Shown: positions 51,193 to 59,338, counted from the stretch's first letter. The stretch: 64,000 nt of DNA from Streptomyces aquilus (GCF_003955715.1 NZ_CP034463.1:9486001-9550000); one strand, 5' to 3'. Notes: a model not told the origin generated them from the sequence alone. Translations and numbers: made by a program.

Positions 51193-51399
51193 ACCACCGA
51201 GGCGGTCCGGTCCTCCGACGTCGTCATCACCAGGGGCTGCGGCGACGCCTGCCCCTCCTTCCCCGGCGAGCGGTACCTGGACTGGCAGCCGGACGACCCG
51301 GCCGCCCAGGGCGCGGGCGCCGTCCGCCCCCTCCGCGACCGGATCGAGCAGCGGATCCGCGGCCTGCTCGCCGAGCTCGACATCGAGGTCACCCCGTGA
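51193..51399 (+). pseudogene. 3' remnant of an arsenate reductase (LMW-PTP type arsC)
   Basis: The frame ending at TGA 51397-51399 reads TTEAVRSSDVVITRGCGDACPSFPGERYLDWQPDD then PAAQGAGAVRPLRDRIEQRIRGLLAEL, the C-terminal half of the low-molecular-weight phosphatase-like arsenate reductase, including the usual CGDxCPxFPG. The N-terminal half with the catalytic CxxNxxRS loop is absent: only about 80 bp separate arsR from the fragment. Its stop overlaps the next gene (GTGA), a relic of operon coupling. Confidence 0.75.
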
Positions 51400-51899
51400 C
51401 CGCCGCAGCGGTGACCGTCACCGCGATGCTCCCCGAACACGCCGAGCAGGTCCTGGCGATCTACCAGGCCGGGATCGACGGCGGCGACGCCACCTTCGAG
51501 GAAACCGCCCCCACCTGGGAGGTCTTCGACGCCACCCGGCTCGCCGAGCACCGCCTCGCCGCCCTCGACGGCGACGGCCGGGTGCTCGGCTGGGCCGCCG
51601 CGGTCCCGGTCTCCGACCGGTGTGTGTATGCCGGGGTGGTCGAGCACTCCGTCTACGTCGATCCCGGCGCCCGAGGGCGCGGCGTCGGCCTCGCCCTGCT
51701 CCAGGCACTGCTGGCCTCCACGGACGCGGCCGGGATCTGGACCGTCCAGTCCGGCATCTTCCCGGAGAACACCGCCAGCCTCGCCCTGCACATGAAGGCC
51801 GGCTTCCGCGTTGTCGGCACCCGCGAACGGCTCGGCCGGCACCGCGGTCGCTGGCGCGACGTCGTCCTCGTCGAGCGCCGCAGCCCCGCCGTCGCCTGA
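51396..51899 (+). CDS. GNAT acetyltransferase, ArsN/phosphinothricin acetyltransferase type
   Basis: 167 residues from GTG 51396. AMLPEHAEQVLAIYQAGIDGGDATFEETAPTWEVFDATR opens it like phosphinothricin/methionine-sulfone acetyltransferases, followed by EHSVYVDPGARGRGVGLALLQALLASTDAAG (acetyl-CoA loop) and ENTASLALHMKAGFRVVGTRERLGRHRGRWRDVVLVER. In an ars operon such proteins (ArsN1) acetylate arsinothricin, an organoarsenical glutamine-synthetase inhibitor. That assignment is from context; activity on phosphinothricin-like compounds is the alternative. Confidence 0.8.
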   Translation: MTAAAVTVTAMLPEHAEQVLAIYQAGIDGGDATFEETAPTWEVFDATRLAEHRLAALDGDGRVLGWAAAVPVSDRCVYAGVVEHSVYVDPGARGRGVGLALLQALLASTDAAGIWTVQSGIFPENTASLALHMKAGFRVVGTRERLGRHRGRWRDVVLVERRSPAVA

Positions 51900-51960
51900 A
51901 CCGGCCCGGCGGCGAGCGCGGGTGGATCAACCGGCAGCAAGCCGGGGAGTCCAGCGTCCT

Positions 51961-52032
51961 GACGGCGTGACGACGTGACGGCGTGACGGCGTGACGGCGT
52001 GACGGCGTGACGGCGTGACGACGGGACGACGT
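51961..52032 (+). repeat. Nine tandem copies of an 8-bp unit
   Basis: GACGGCGT repeated nine times without gaps, with variants GACGACGT (copies 2 and 9) and GACGACGG (copy 8). It lies between convergent genes, 61 bp after the acetyltransferase stop. No direct-repeat/spacer structure of CRISPR type. Unit number may vary by slippage. Confidence 0.93.
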
Positions 52033-52108
52033 GGTTCAGGCTGCCAGGGGCATCGCCGTCGTGTCCCGTGCCAGGCGATCCGGTCGCTGTCTCACATGCG
52101 GGACCTGG

Positions 52109-52972
52109 TCAGAGCCGTACGGCCGTGCGGATCAGGCCGGCCAGGGTGAGGGAGCGGCTGTGGGCAGGCCAGGCGATATGAGTCACGATCGGCGATGCGT
52201 CGGCCAAAGGGACGGCCGTGTGCTCGGTCCACAGCCAGGAGCGGGCGGAGTCGGGGACGATCGCCACGGTGCGTCCGAGGGCGATGAGCTGGGCCAGTTG
52301 TGTCTGGTTGTGGATCTCCGGGCCAGGGCCGGGTGGGTAGGTGCCGCGCGTGGGCCAGCGGGCGAGCGGCAGACCGGGGATGTCCCTGACATCGGCGAGG
52401 GACAAGGTTTCGTGGGCGGCCAGGGGGTGCCCGGTCGGCAGGACGGCGACCTGCCCCTCGGTCGTCAGGGGCTCGCTGTCGAACCCGGCGAGGGAGTTCC
52501 ACGGCGTGTGCATGAGCGCGACGTCGGCGCGTCCGTCGCGCAGCAGTTCTTCCTGCTCGTTGATGCTGCACGGCAGCACCTCGATCTCGGCGCTGTCGGG
52601 CTCGGCCGCGTAGGCGTCGAGGAGCTTGCGCAGCAGGTCGTGGGAGGCGGCGGCCTTCACCGCGAGGACCAGCCGTTCGCGGGAGCCGCCGAAGCTGTCG
52701 GCACCGCCGGCGCGCCGGGTGCGGCGAGCGGCGGCGGCCGTCGCGTCGAGGGCCGCCCGTCCCTCCTGGAGCAGCACCTCTCCGGCACCGGTCAGGCGGA
52801 CACCGCGACGGTTGCGCTCCAGCAGGCGGACCCCGAGGCGCCGTTCGAGCTGCTGGATAGCCCGCGACAGCGGCGGCTGGGCCATGCCGAGGCGCTCGGC
52901 GGCCCGCCCGAAGTGCAGTTCCTCGGCGACGGCCACGAAGTACCTCAACTCGCGGGTTTCCAAGGTGTCCAC
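52109..52972 (-). CDS. LysR family transcriptional regulator
   Basis: 287 residues. TRELRYFVAVAEELHFGRAAERLGMAQPPLSRAIQQLERRLGVRLLERNRRGVRLTGAG is the LysR HTH; the effector domain follows (LVLAVKAAASHDLLRKLLDAYAAEPDSAEIEVLPC). Start GTG 52972, with little ribosome site. Divergent from an SDR gene with a perfect ATACCT/AGGTAT palindrome between them. Confidence 0.92.
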   Translation of the reverse strand: MDTLETRELRYFVAVAEELHFGRAAERLGMAQPPLSRAIQQLERRLGVRLLERNRRGVRLTGAGEVLLQEGRAALDATAAAARRTRRAGGADSFGGSRERLVLAVKAAASHDLLRKLLDAYAAEPDSAEIEVLPCSINEQEELLRDGRADVALMHTPWNSLAGFDSEPLTTEGQVAVLPTGHPLAAHETLSLADVRDIPGLPLARWPTRGTYPPGPGPEIHNQTQLAQLIALGRTVAIVPDSARSWLWTEHTAVPLADASPIVTHIAWPAHSRSLTLAGLIRTAVRL

Positions 52973-52992
52973 GGCCGCAGCATACGTGGGTG

Positions 52993-53007
52993 ATACCTGC
53001 TAGGTAT
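52993..53007. promoter_or_regulatory. LysR box between LysR and SDR genes
   Basis: ATACCT-GCT-AGGTAT, a perfect 15-bp inverted repeat of the ATAC-N7-GTAT LysR type, 20 bp upstream of the LysR start and 49 bp upstream of the SDR start. Confidence 0.75.
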
Positions 53008-53056
53008 GACAGGCCACCGTATCGGTGTTGGCCGCGCTGTTCGTCCGAGGGCCACC

Positions 53057-53803
53057 ATGATCAGCATGAGCGAAACGATGATCGCGCTGGTGACCGGCGC
53101 GAACAAGGGAATCGGGTACGAGATCGCGGCCGGGCTGGGCAGCCTCGGATACCGCGTGGGCGTGGGAGCCCGTGACGAGGCCCGACGCGACACCGCTGTC
53201 GGGAAGCTGCGCGCCCTCGGCGTGGACGCGTTCGGGGTGCCGCTGGACGTGACCGACGACCGGAGCGTGACCGATGCCGCGGAGCTGGTCGAACGGCTGG
53301 CCGGGCGCTTGGACGCCCTGGTCAACAATGCCGGTGTCTCGGGCGAGATGGGCCCGGGGTGGGAGCAGGACCCGACCGTGCTCGATCTGGAGGTGCTCCG
53401 CACGGTCGTGGACACCAACGTCATGGGTGTCGTCCGGGTGACCAACGCGATGCTGCCGCTGCTGCGACGCTCGGCCTCGCCCCGCATCGTCAACGTCTCC
53501 AGCAGCGTCGGCTCCCTGACCCGGCAGGCGGACCCCGACACCGAGATCGGCCCGATCATGGCGGCCTACGCGCCGTCGAAGTCCTTCCTCAACGCCCTCA
53601 CCGTCCAGTACGCCCGACAGTTCACCGGGACGAACATCCTGATCAACGCCGCCTGCCCGGGCCTGGTCGCCACCGACTTCACAGGCTTCCACGGACCCCG
53701 CACCCCCGAACAGGGCGCGGCCACACCGATCCGGCTCGCCACACTGCCCGACGGCGGCCCGAGCGGGTCGTTCTTCGAGGACGACGGCGTCGTCCCCTGG
53801 TGA
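53057..53803 (+). CDS. Short-chain dehydrogenase/reductase
   Basis: 248 residues from ATG 53057 (GAGGG upstream; ATG 53066 possible). TGANKGIGYEIAAGLGSLGYRVGVGARD (cofactor TGxxxGIG), NNAGVSGEMGPG, IVNVSSSVGSL with the catalytic Ser, and YAPSKSFLN with Tyr and Lys. The Arg after the glycine-rich loop region suggests NADP. A classical SDR of the carbonyl-reductase-like type, controlled by the divergent LysR regulator. Confidence 0.93.
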   Translation: MISMSETMIALVTGANKGIGYEIAAGLGSLGYRVGVGARDEARRDTAVGKLRALGVDAFGVPLDVTDDRSVTDAAELVERLAGRLDALVNNAGVSGEMGPGWEQDPTVLDLEVLRTVVDTNVMGVVRVTNAMLPLLRRSASPRIVNVSSSVGSLTRQADPDTEIGPIMAAYAPSKSFLNALTVQYARQFTGTNILINAACPGLVATDFTGFHGPRTPEQGAATPIRLATLPDGGPSGSFFEDDGVVPW

Positions 53804-53965
53804 CCACGATCTGCCCTCAACCGCGCCCACGCCGCCACCGCGAGCCGCCGTGGCTTCCTCTCTTCCTTGCGTCGGTGTGCCGCCCGCACCGGCGGCTGTG
53901 CCGGTGCAATACATTCTGGGAGGATTTCGGGCACATCGGGTGTCCCGTCGCAACGGGGGTCCGTC

Positions 53966-54733
53966 ATGCAAACCTCGCTCCGGCTCTTCGCGGTCCCGCT
54001 GGCCGCGGCACTTGTCGCCGGGTGCGGCAGCTCCAGCGGTTCGGGTGACGCCGGTGTTTCATCCAGGACGCCGACGAGCACCGTATCGGCGGGGATTCCC
54101 GGCTGCGCGCCGGAGTGCCTCTCAGGCGGTTCGGATCCCGGCACCCTGCCTGCGGGTTCACATCGGACGTCCCACTTCCTCAATGGGCAGCTGACGGTGG
54201 CCTTCACCGGGCGGTGGGAGAGCCATGAGGACCAGCCCGTCGAGTTCTCCGTGGCACCGGAGGGCAGCTGGGATGTGCACCGGGTCCTGTTCTGGTCCGA
54301 CCTGATCCCGGTGGGCAAGGATCGCAAACGTGCCGCAGGCGTGGCCAGTACCGCCTCGGAGCTCGTGGCCTGGCTGGGAACTCGGCCGAACCTGCACGTC
54401 TCCACACCGCGGAGCGGCAGCATCGGCAAGGCTCCTCTGCCGGCGAAGGTCGTCGACATCGCGATCTCCAGCGCGGCGGTCAACGAGGCCGCCGACTGCC
54501 CGGTGCGGGCCTGCGCGGACTTCCTGACCTGGCCGAACGCCGGCGACAATGTCTATGGCATCGCGGAGCCCGCGGTACTGCGGCTCTATCTGTCGGACGT
54601 CGAGTACGGGGGCAGGAATCATCTGCTCGCCGTCGGGATCGAAGGGCAGGACCGGGCCGACCTCAAGGACTTCCTCCCCGAAGCGGAGCGCCTCATCGCC
54701 ACTGCCGACGCCCCGCTCAGCCCGGCGTCCTGA
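53966..54733 (+). CDS. Hypothetical lipoprotein
   Basis: 255 residues from ATG 53966 (CGGGGGT upstream). Signal MQTSLRLFAVPLAAALVAGC with lipobox LVAGC, so lipid-anchored. The mature part has a beta-rich region (HFLNGQLTVAFTGRWESHEDQPVEFSVAPEGSWDVHRVLFWSDLIPVGKD) and a second part with two cysteines (AADCPVRACADFLTWP). No family recognised. Likely an envelope protein of unknown role. Confidence 0.75.
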   Translation: MQTSLRLFAVPLAAALVAGCGSSSGSGDAGVSSRTPTSTVSAGIPGCAPECLSGGSDPGTLPAGSHRTSHFLNGQLTVAFTGRWESHEDQPVEFSVAPEGSWDVHRVLFWSDLIPVGKDRKRAAGVASTASELVAWLGTRPNLHVSTPRSGSIGKAPLPAKVVDIAISSAAVNEAADCPVRACADFLTWPNAGDNVYGIAEPAVLRLYLSDVEYGGRNHLLAVGIEGQDRADLKDFLPEAERLIATADAPLSPAS

Positions 54734-54763
54734 GTTCTCACCTCCTCCAGCTGTGGAGCTGCG

Positions 54764-55645
54764 TCATCCGACGCCGGGGGCGGTGCGGGGGTACAGCGTG
54801 CGCAGGCCCTCGTTCAACGCGTACGGCAACGCCGACCCGTGCGTCTGCCTCGGGTACAGGCGGGAGGTGAGCTCCAGGGACGGGTAGTCGCGCAGCCGCA
54901 GCAACTGCGCCATGCGGGTCATCGACCCGAGGATGTCGACGGCGGCCAGATAGGGATCGGTCAGCTCCGCCTCGCCCGCGCCGAGGAACACCTTCGCCGC
55001 CAGGTCGTCGTGGGTCGCGGCGTATTCGGCTTCCAGCGTGAACAGCAGATCCTCGCATCCGCTGAGCGCAGGGCTGCTGGCCAGATAGCCGCCGAAGGCC
55101 GCCGGGCGGGACAGCAGGGCGAAGCCGACGAAGTGTCCGCCGCCGGAGAACCCCACGAGACCGTGGTGGTCGTCGAACCGGAACTCGCGCGCCAACCGCG
55201 GGCGCAACTCGTCCACCAGGAACGACAGAAACGCCTCGGCGCCGCCGCCCCTCGGCAGGTCGCCGGACTGTGCTTCCATGTGTGCGCCGCCGGGCCCTGC
55301 GTTGACCCATCTCGGCCTCGGATAGAAGTCGTGTGTTCTACGCGAGCCGAACTCGGCGGGATCGCTGTCGTCGGGAGCACCGACGCCGATCACGATGAGC
55401 TCGGCGACTTCCTGCACGGTGTGGAGCCAGTTCAACAGGCCGACGGTCAGCGGGAAGCTGAGGGAGGCGTCTGTCACCCACAGGACCGGGTAGCTGCGGT
55501 CATCGTGCTCGTACGACGGGGGGAGCGCGATGTGCACATCGTGCGGCCAGGGCACGTCGGTCCCCTGCGTCCGTCTGGTCGGCAGGACCTGATAGGTGTG
55601 CCGGGCCGGGGACACGACTTCCTCCTGCTGGTCGGTCGGCGTCAT
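54764..55645 (-). CDS. Esterase of the esterase D/Fes-like alpha/beta hydrolase group
   Basis: 293 residues. VHIALPPSYEHDDRSYPVLWVTDASLSFPLTVGLLNWL, IVIGVGAPDDSDPAEFGSRRTHDFYPRP, nucleophile GFSGGGHFVGFAL, LGAGEAELTDPYLAAVDILGSMTRMAQLL and a late RQTHGSALPYALNEGLRTLY (His) match PF00756-type esterases such as enterobactin esterases. No signal peptide. Its ATG overlaps the stop of the RibD-type reductase gene (ATGA), so the two are coupled. Confidence 0.85.
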   Translation of the reverse strand: MTPTDQQEEVVSPARHTYQVLPTRRTQGTDVPWPHDVHIALPPSYEHDDRSYPVLWVTDASLSFPLTVGLLNWLHTVQEVAELIVIGVGAPDDSDPAEFGSRRTHDFYPRPRWVNAGPGGAHMEAQSGDLPRGGGAEAFLSFLVDELRPRLAREFRFDDHHGLVGFSGGGHFVGFALLSRPAAFGGYLASSPALSGCEDLLFTLEAEYAATHDDLAAKVFLGAGEAELTDPYLAAVDILGSMTRMAQLLRLRDYPSLELTSRLYPRQTHGSALPYALNEGLRTLYPRTAPGVG

Positions 55646-56247
55646 GCCGAGGTGCCGAGTGGGGGGTGGTCGAGGACGCGGGGTTTGTACTCGACCAGCT
55701 GGATGCGGCCGTCGAACGTGCGGTGGTCGGTCATCTCCAGGGCCACGTCCGGATAGCCGTCGTAAATGCGTTCCTCGCCCGTGGCCCCGGTGATCACCGG
55801 GAACATCACGACGCGGAAGCGGTCGACGAGTCCGGCTCGGAGCAGGGAGCGGGACAGGCTGAGGCTGCCGATGGTGCTGAGGAGGCCCGAGCCGGTCGAC
55901 TTCATGGCGCGGACCGCCTCAACGGCGTCGTCGCGGACGAGCGTGGAGTTGGCCCACTTCAGGGGCTCTTCGAGGGTGGCGGAGAACACCACCTTGGATG
56001 CCTGCGTGAGTTGGTCGACGGAGGCTTCTTCCTCCGGACGGAACTCGTCTTGGCCGGCGGGGATCTCGCCTGCGGCGAAGCCCGACATCAGGCGGTAGGT
56101 GTTCGCTCCCATCAGGTACGTGACCTCGGGCTGTTCACCGAGCCATGCGAGGTACTCCGGGCCCTCCAGGCCCCAGAACCCGGGCCAGCCCTCTCCCGAG
56201 GCGTAGCCGTCCAGAGAGGTGATGAAGTCGACGAGAAGCTCCGACAT
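55642..56247 (-). CDS. Dihydrofolate reductase/RibD C-terminal family reductase
   Basis: 201 residues. LLVDFITSLDGYASGEGWPGFWG opens the DHFR-like fold, followed by TYLMGANTYRLMSGF, SKVVFSATLEEPLKWANSTLV, LLSTIGSLSLSRSLLRAGLVDRFRVVMFPVITGATGEERIYDGYPD. NADPH-dependent reduction of an unknown small molecule. Start ATG 56247; coupled to the esterase gene. A TCGTGA/TCACGA inverted repeat lies 13 bp upstream. Confidence 0.88.
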   Translation of the reverse strand: MSELLVDFITSLDGYASGEGWPGFWGLEGPEYLAWLGEQPEVTYLMGANTYRLMSGFAAGEIPAGQDEFRPEEEASVDQLTQASKVVFSATLEEPLKWANSTLVRDDAVEAVRAMKSTGSGLLSTIGSLSLSRSLLRAGLVDRFRVVMFPVITGATGEERIYDGYPDVALEMTDHRTFDGRIQLVEYKPRVLDHPPLGTSA

Positions 56248-56259
56248 GACAGCGTCCTT

Positions 56260-56275
56260 TCGTGAGGTGTCACGA
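56260..56275. promoter_or_regulatory. Inverted repeat upstream of the reductase-esterase operon
   Basis: TCGTGA-GGTG-TCACGA, perfect 6-bp arms, 13 bp upstream of the reductase start. Candidate operator or leader hairpin. The remaining bases up to 56548 contain no recognised gene. Confidence 0.45.
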
Positions 56276-56548
56276 GCTTGGACCGGGCGGGAGCCGCGAA
56301 CTCATCGGCCGTGCCGGGGAGCAACGAGAAAAGCCCATGACGCCTTGTTGCTGTCCGTCTGTCGTGCCTGGTCCAGGCTGCGCCGGAGCCGGGCCTGTTG
56401 CGGGGGGCGTGGACACGGGATGAGTCTCCGTCCAGCGTCCCAGGCCCGCCGACCTCCGCCACTCCGGGCGACGGCTGCCTCACCGGGCCGATGTGGCGTC
56501 GCGGCGTGACAATGAGAGACGGCGGCTGCTCAGGATCTGGGAGGCACC

Positions 56549-56803
56549 GTGAGTGATCTCGAGTTCGAACAGAAGCGGACGCTGTCGCGTGTCGAGGCGG
56601 CCGACCAGCTGGAGGCCGTGGCGGCCGCGCTCAGACGCGGTGGGCAGGCGGAGCTGGACATCGGCCCCGGCCGGCTGACGGTGCGCATCCCGGACGAGCT
56701 GCGCACCGAGCTTGAGGTCGAGCTGGAGGACGGCGAGATCGACCTGGAGATCGAGCTGTCCTGGCGGACGCCGCAGGCCGGCCGCGCGGCGGACGAGGAC
56801 TGA
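56549..56803 (+). CDS. Amphi-Trp domain protein
   Basis: 84 residues from GTG 56549 (GGGAGG upstream). DLEFEQKRTLSRVEAADQLEAVAAALRRGGQAELDIGPGRLTVRIPDELRTELEVELEDGEIDLEIELSWR is the full amphi-Trp domain with the single conserved W near the end. Small acidic cytosolic protein of unknown role. The gene's end is duplicated (22-bp repeat). Confidence 0.88.
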   Translation: MSDLEFEQKRTLSRVEAADQLEAVAAALRRGGQAELDIGPGRLTVRIPDELRTELEVELEDGEIDLEIELSWRTPQAGRAADED

Positions 56804-56834
56804 CGGGGGAGGGGACGAGGACTGACGGGGGAGG
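56791..56834 (+). repeat. 22-bp tandem duplication across the amphi-Trp stop codon
   Basis: Two exact copies of GGACGAGGACTGACGGGGGA plus GG (56791-56812 and 56813-56834). The first contains the TGA stop. Confidence 0.95.
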
Positions 56835-56870
56835 GCCGGAGGCGTTCCGTGATCCGATCCGTGAAGACGC

Positions 56871-57173
56871 TCAGCCGAGGATCCGGCGCTTCTGGGCCTG
56901 CATCTCCTCGTCGGTCAGGATTCCCTGGGCCTTGAGGTCGGCGAGCTGCTTGAGCTGGTCGATCTTGTTGGACATGTCGTCGCCGGTGGAGGACGGTGCC
57001 GCTGGCTGGGCCGGGGCGGGCGGTGGCGCGGCGGCCGGCTGTTCGTAAGAGGGCTGCCGCTGCTCCTGCTGTGCCCAGCGGCCGGCCTGACGCCTGGAGA
57101 CACGGTTGGACACCGCTGTGGCAGTGCCTGAGATCACGGCGGTCCGTGCGACGCCTCGAAGAAGTCCCGGCAT
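56871..57173 (-). CDS. SHOCT domain protein
   Basis: 100 residues. N-terminal GLLRGVARTAVISGTATAVSNRVSRRQAGRWA (possible weak membrane-associating helix), Pro/Ala linker, then the SHOCT motif DMSNKIDQLKQLADLKAQGILTDEEMQAQKRRILG at the C terminus. SHOCT is a short oligomerisation/tether module. It follows the DUF6325 gene by 88 bp, a pairing also common elsewhere in Streptomyces. Confidence 0.88.
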   Translation of the reverse strand: MPGLLRGVARTAVISGTATAVSNRVSRRQAGRWAQQEQRQPSYEQPAAAPPPAPAQPAAPSSTGDDMSNKIDQLKQLADLKAQGILTDEEMQAQKRRILG

Positions 57174-57261
57174 GGTGTGTCCTTGGTGTTGTACGCGGTC
57201 AGGAACGGGGATTCGGGGCTCCCAGGGGAGCCGGGAGGGGCCTGCGTCAGACCTTCACCGG

Positions 57262-57708
57262 TCAGCTCGACGGGGTGGTCTGCTCGAGGGCGTCCAGCGA
57301 CGCGAGGAGGGCCTGCACCGGGATTCTGCCGCCGGCCACCATCTGGGCGCCGCCGCGTCGCAGCTCGCGGGCCAGCGGTGCGGCCCAGGTGTTCTCGTAC
57401 ACCAGGATCGCGGCCGAGGTGTCCGCCTCCAGTGCCGCGGCTGCGTCCTGGAGGTCGCTGTGGTCGAGGAGGCCTGAGGAGGCTCCTTCGAACACGGTCA
57501 GGTCGACCCCCTCGCCGATGTCCTGAAGCTCCAGCGCGGCCACCGAGCCGTCCGCTTCCTTACGGACGAACACCAGGTCGAGGATGCGGATGATGCCGCG
57601 GTCGACGAGGTCGAGGAGCAGGGGAAAACCCTGTCCCGTCATGCGGTTGCCGGGGAATTCGAGGACCAGGTAGTCGACAGGTCCCATGTCTTCCAGCTCT
57701 GTGTTCAC
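57262..57708 (-). CDS. DUF6325-like (DUF1269-type) protein
   Basis: 148 residues from GTG 57708 (GGGGAG upstream). MGPVDYLVLEFPGNRMTGQGFPLLLDLVDRGIIRILDLVFVRKEADGSV, then ELQDIGEGVDLTVFEGASSGLLDHSDLQDAAAALEADTSAAILVYENTWAAPLARELRRGGAQMVAGGRIP is a ferredoxin-like alpha/beta fold found with SHOCT genes in actinobacteria. Function unknown. Confidence 0.82.
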   Translation of the reverse strand: MNTELEDMGPVDYLVLEFPGNRMTGQGFPLLLDLVDRGIIRILDLVFVRKEADGSVAALELQDIGEGVDLTVFEGASSGLLDHSDLQDAAAALEADTSAAILVYENTWAAPLARELRRGGAQMVAGGRIPVQALLASLDALEQTTPSS

Positions 57709-57867
57709 GACCACTCCCCACAAGCGGATTCGGTCCATCGTGGCGTCCGGAGCAAGTGCACCTGGGCCGGCACGTCGGCGACCGCGAGGGTGACTCCTGT
57801 CAGCCCATTGCAGCATCGGGCGGGCGGCCCCGCACCTCATGCGGGGCCGGGGGCGGCATGACCGGGC

Positions 57868-58242
57868 TCAGGCCGTTGTCGGGTCCTTCGACGGCGGGGG
57901 AACCACGACGGCGAGGCCGTTCTGGCGAAGTCGCTCGCTTCCCCAAGCGCCGAGCGGGCGCAGTGCCTCGTTGAGCGCGGCACCTGCCTCCGTGAGTGAG
58001 TACTCGACCTTCGGCGGCACCTCTGCGTAGACCTCGCGGTGGATGAGCCCGTCCTCCTCCATCTGGCGAAGGTGCTGGGTGAGCATCTTCTCGCTCACTC
58101 CGGGGAGCGCTCGACGCAACTCGGCGAAGCGGCGGGTGCCGTGGGCATGCAACTCCCAGAGGATGAGGCCCTTCCACTTTCCGCTCACGACATCGAGTGC
58201 GGCATCGATTCCGCAGATGTAGGGACCTCGACGGGCAGGCAT
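57868..58242 (-). CDS. HxlR family transcriptional regulator
   Basis: 124 residues from ATG 58242 (GAGGTG upstream). YICGIDAALDVVSGKWKGLILWELHAHGTRRFAELRRALPGVSEKMLTQHLRQMEEDGLIHREVYAEVPPKVEYSLTEAGAALNEALRPLGAWG is a full HxlR winged helix with a single N-terminal Cys (about residue 9), the position used for redox sensing in YodB/HypR-like members. Divergent from the dehydrogenase-like gene. Confidence 0.93.
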   Translation of the reverse strand: MPARRGPYICGIDAALDVVSGKWKGLILWELHAHGTRRFAELRRALPGVSEKMLTQHLRQMEEDGLIHREVYAEVPPKVEYSLTEAGAALNEALRPLGAWGSERLRQNGLAVVVPPPSKDPTTA

Positions 58243-58269
58243 GGGCACCTCGTTCGGTTCGGTTGGGTG

Positions 58270-58297
58270 GGGGTACTTACCAATTGGTGTGTACCCC
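58270..58297. promoter_or_regulatory. 28-bp palindromic operator of the HxlR regulator
   Basis: GGGGTAC and GTACCCC arms around a perfect central ACCAATTGGT, with only two mismatched pairs. Located between the divergent HxlR and dehydrogenase-like starts, 28 bp from the HxlR start. Confidence 0.8.
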
Positions 58298-58411
58298 ACT
58301 ATTTAGTCGGTACTTCCGGGGGACGGTGGTGAAGGCGAAGCTGGTCGACAAGTGATCAAGGGATCTAGAGATCCAGAGATCAAACCCCAGCGTCTTCAAG
58401 GAGTTTCGCGC

Positions 58412-59302
58412 ATGACCACTCGCTCACCTGTCACCGTGCTCGGTCTCGGGCCGATGGGCCAGGCAATGGCCCGCTCCCTCATGCGAGCCGGACACCCGGT
58501 CACGGTGTGGAACCGCACGCCAGGTCGCGCCGAGGAGGTGGTCGCGGCAGGGGCACAGCTCGCCGCCACCCCCGCGCAGGCCGTCGCCGCCGGTGACCTC
58601 AGCATCCTCAGCCTGACCGACTACCAGGCGATGTGGGACACCCTGGGCGGCGCGACGGCGTCTCTACGGGGGCGGACCTTGGTCAATCTCAGCTCCGACA
58701 CCCCGGACCGCACCCGTGAGGCCGCGGTATGGGCGGCCGGCCACGGAGCGACGTTCCTGACCGGCGGTGTGATGGTGCCGGCCCCGATGGTCGGCACCGA
58801 GGCGGCGTACGCGTACTACAGCGGACCCCGTGAGGCGATGGACCGGCATCGGGAGACACTCGCCCGGATCGGGACGCCGCGCTATCTCGGCGAGGACCCC
58901 GGCCTGGCCCAGCTCATGTACCTGGCGCATCTCGACGTGTTCCTCACCACGCTGTCGTCGCTGACGCACGCCGTCGCGCTGCTGCAGTCGGAGGGCCTCA
59001 AGGCGAGCGACGTCTTCCCGGAGCTGATGCCGACGCTGGTCGGCATCCCGGCCATGCTGGAGGCGGGCCGGAATCCTGCCGCCCAGATCGACGCCGGTGA
59101 ACACCCGGGCAACCTGAGCACCGCGACGATGATGGGAGCCACCGCCGACCACATCGTCGCGGCGAGTGAGCAGGCGGGCATCGATCTCGCCCTGCCTCGC
59201 GCGGTGCAGCGCCATTACGCCCGCGCGATCGCCGACGGGCACGGCGGCGACAACTGGACCCGCATCATCGACGGCATCCGCACACCGCACCCGGAGGCCT
59301 GA
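58412..59302 (+). CDS. NAD(P)-binding 6PGDH-like reductase (imine reductase/beta-hydroxyacid dehydrogenase type)
   Basis: 296 residues from ATG 58412 (AAGGAG upstream). VTVLGLGPMGQAMARSLMRAGHPVTVWNRTPGRAEEVVAAGA is the NADP-binding Rossmann start (GLGPMG, WNRT), followed by LVNLSSDTPDRTREAAVWAAGHGATFLTGGVMVPAPMVGTEAAYAYYSG and a helical dimerisation domain (LAHLDVFLTTLSSLTHAVALLQSEG). The catalytic Lys of beta-HAD enzymes is not at its usual place, as in imine reductases. Under the divergent HxlR regulator. Confidence 0.88.
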   Translation: MTTRSPVTVLGLGPMGQAMARSLMRAGHPVTVWNRTPGRAEEVVAAGAQLAATPAQAVAAGDLSILSLTDYQAMWDTLGGATASLRGRTLVNLSSDTPDRTREAAVWAAGHGATFLTGGVMVPAPMVGTEAAYAYYSGPREAMDRHRETLARIGTPRYLGEDPGLAQLMYLAHLDVFLTTLSSLTHAVALLQSEGLKASDVFPELMPTLVGIPAMLEAGRNPAAQIDAGEHPGNLSTATMMGATADHIVAASEQAGIDLALPRAVQRHYARAIADGHGGDNWTRIIDGIRTPHPEA

Positions 59303-59310
59303 GCGCTGTC

Positions 59311-59338
59311 CTCGGCGGGGACCTTGCGTGCCGCCGAG
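59311..59338 (+). terminator. Hairpin after the reductase gene
   Basis: CTCGGCGG (59311-59318) and CCGCCGAG (59331-59338), perfect 8-bp arms and 12-nt loop, 8 nt past the stop, between convergent genes. No T-run. Confidence 0.6.

Noticed and set aside
51961..52032. CRISPR array
   Set aside because: Units are 8 bp with no spacers and no cas genes nearby.
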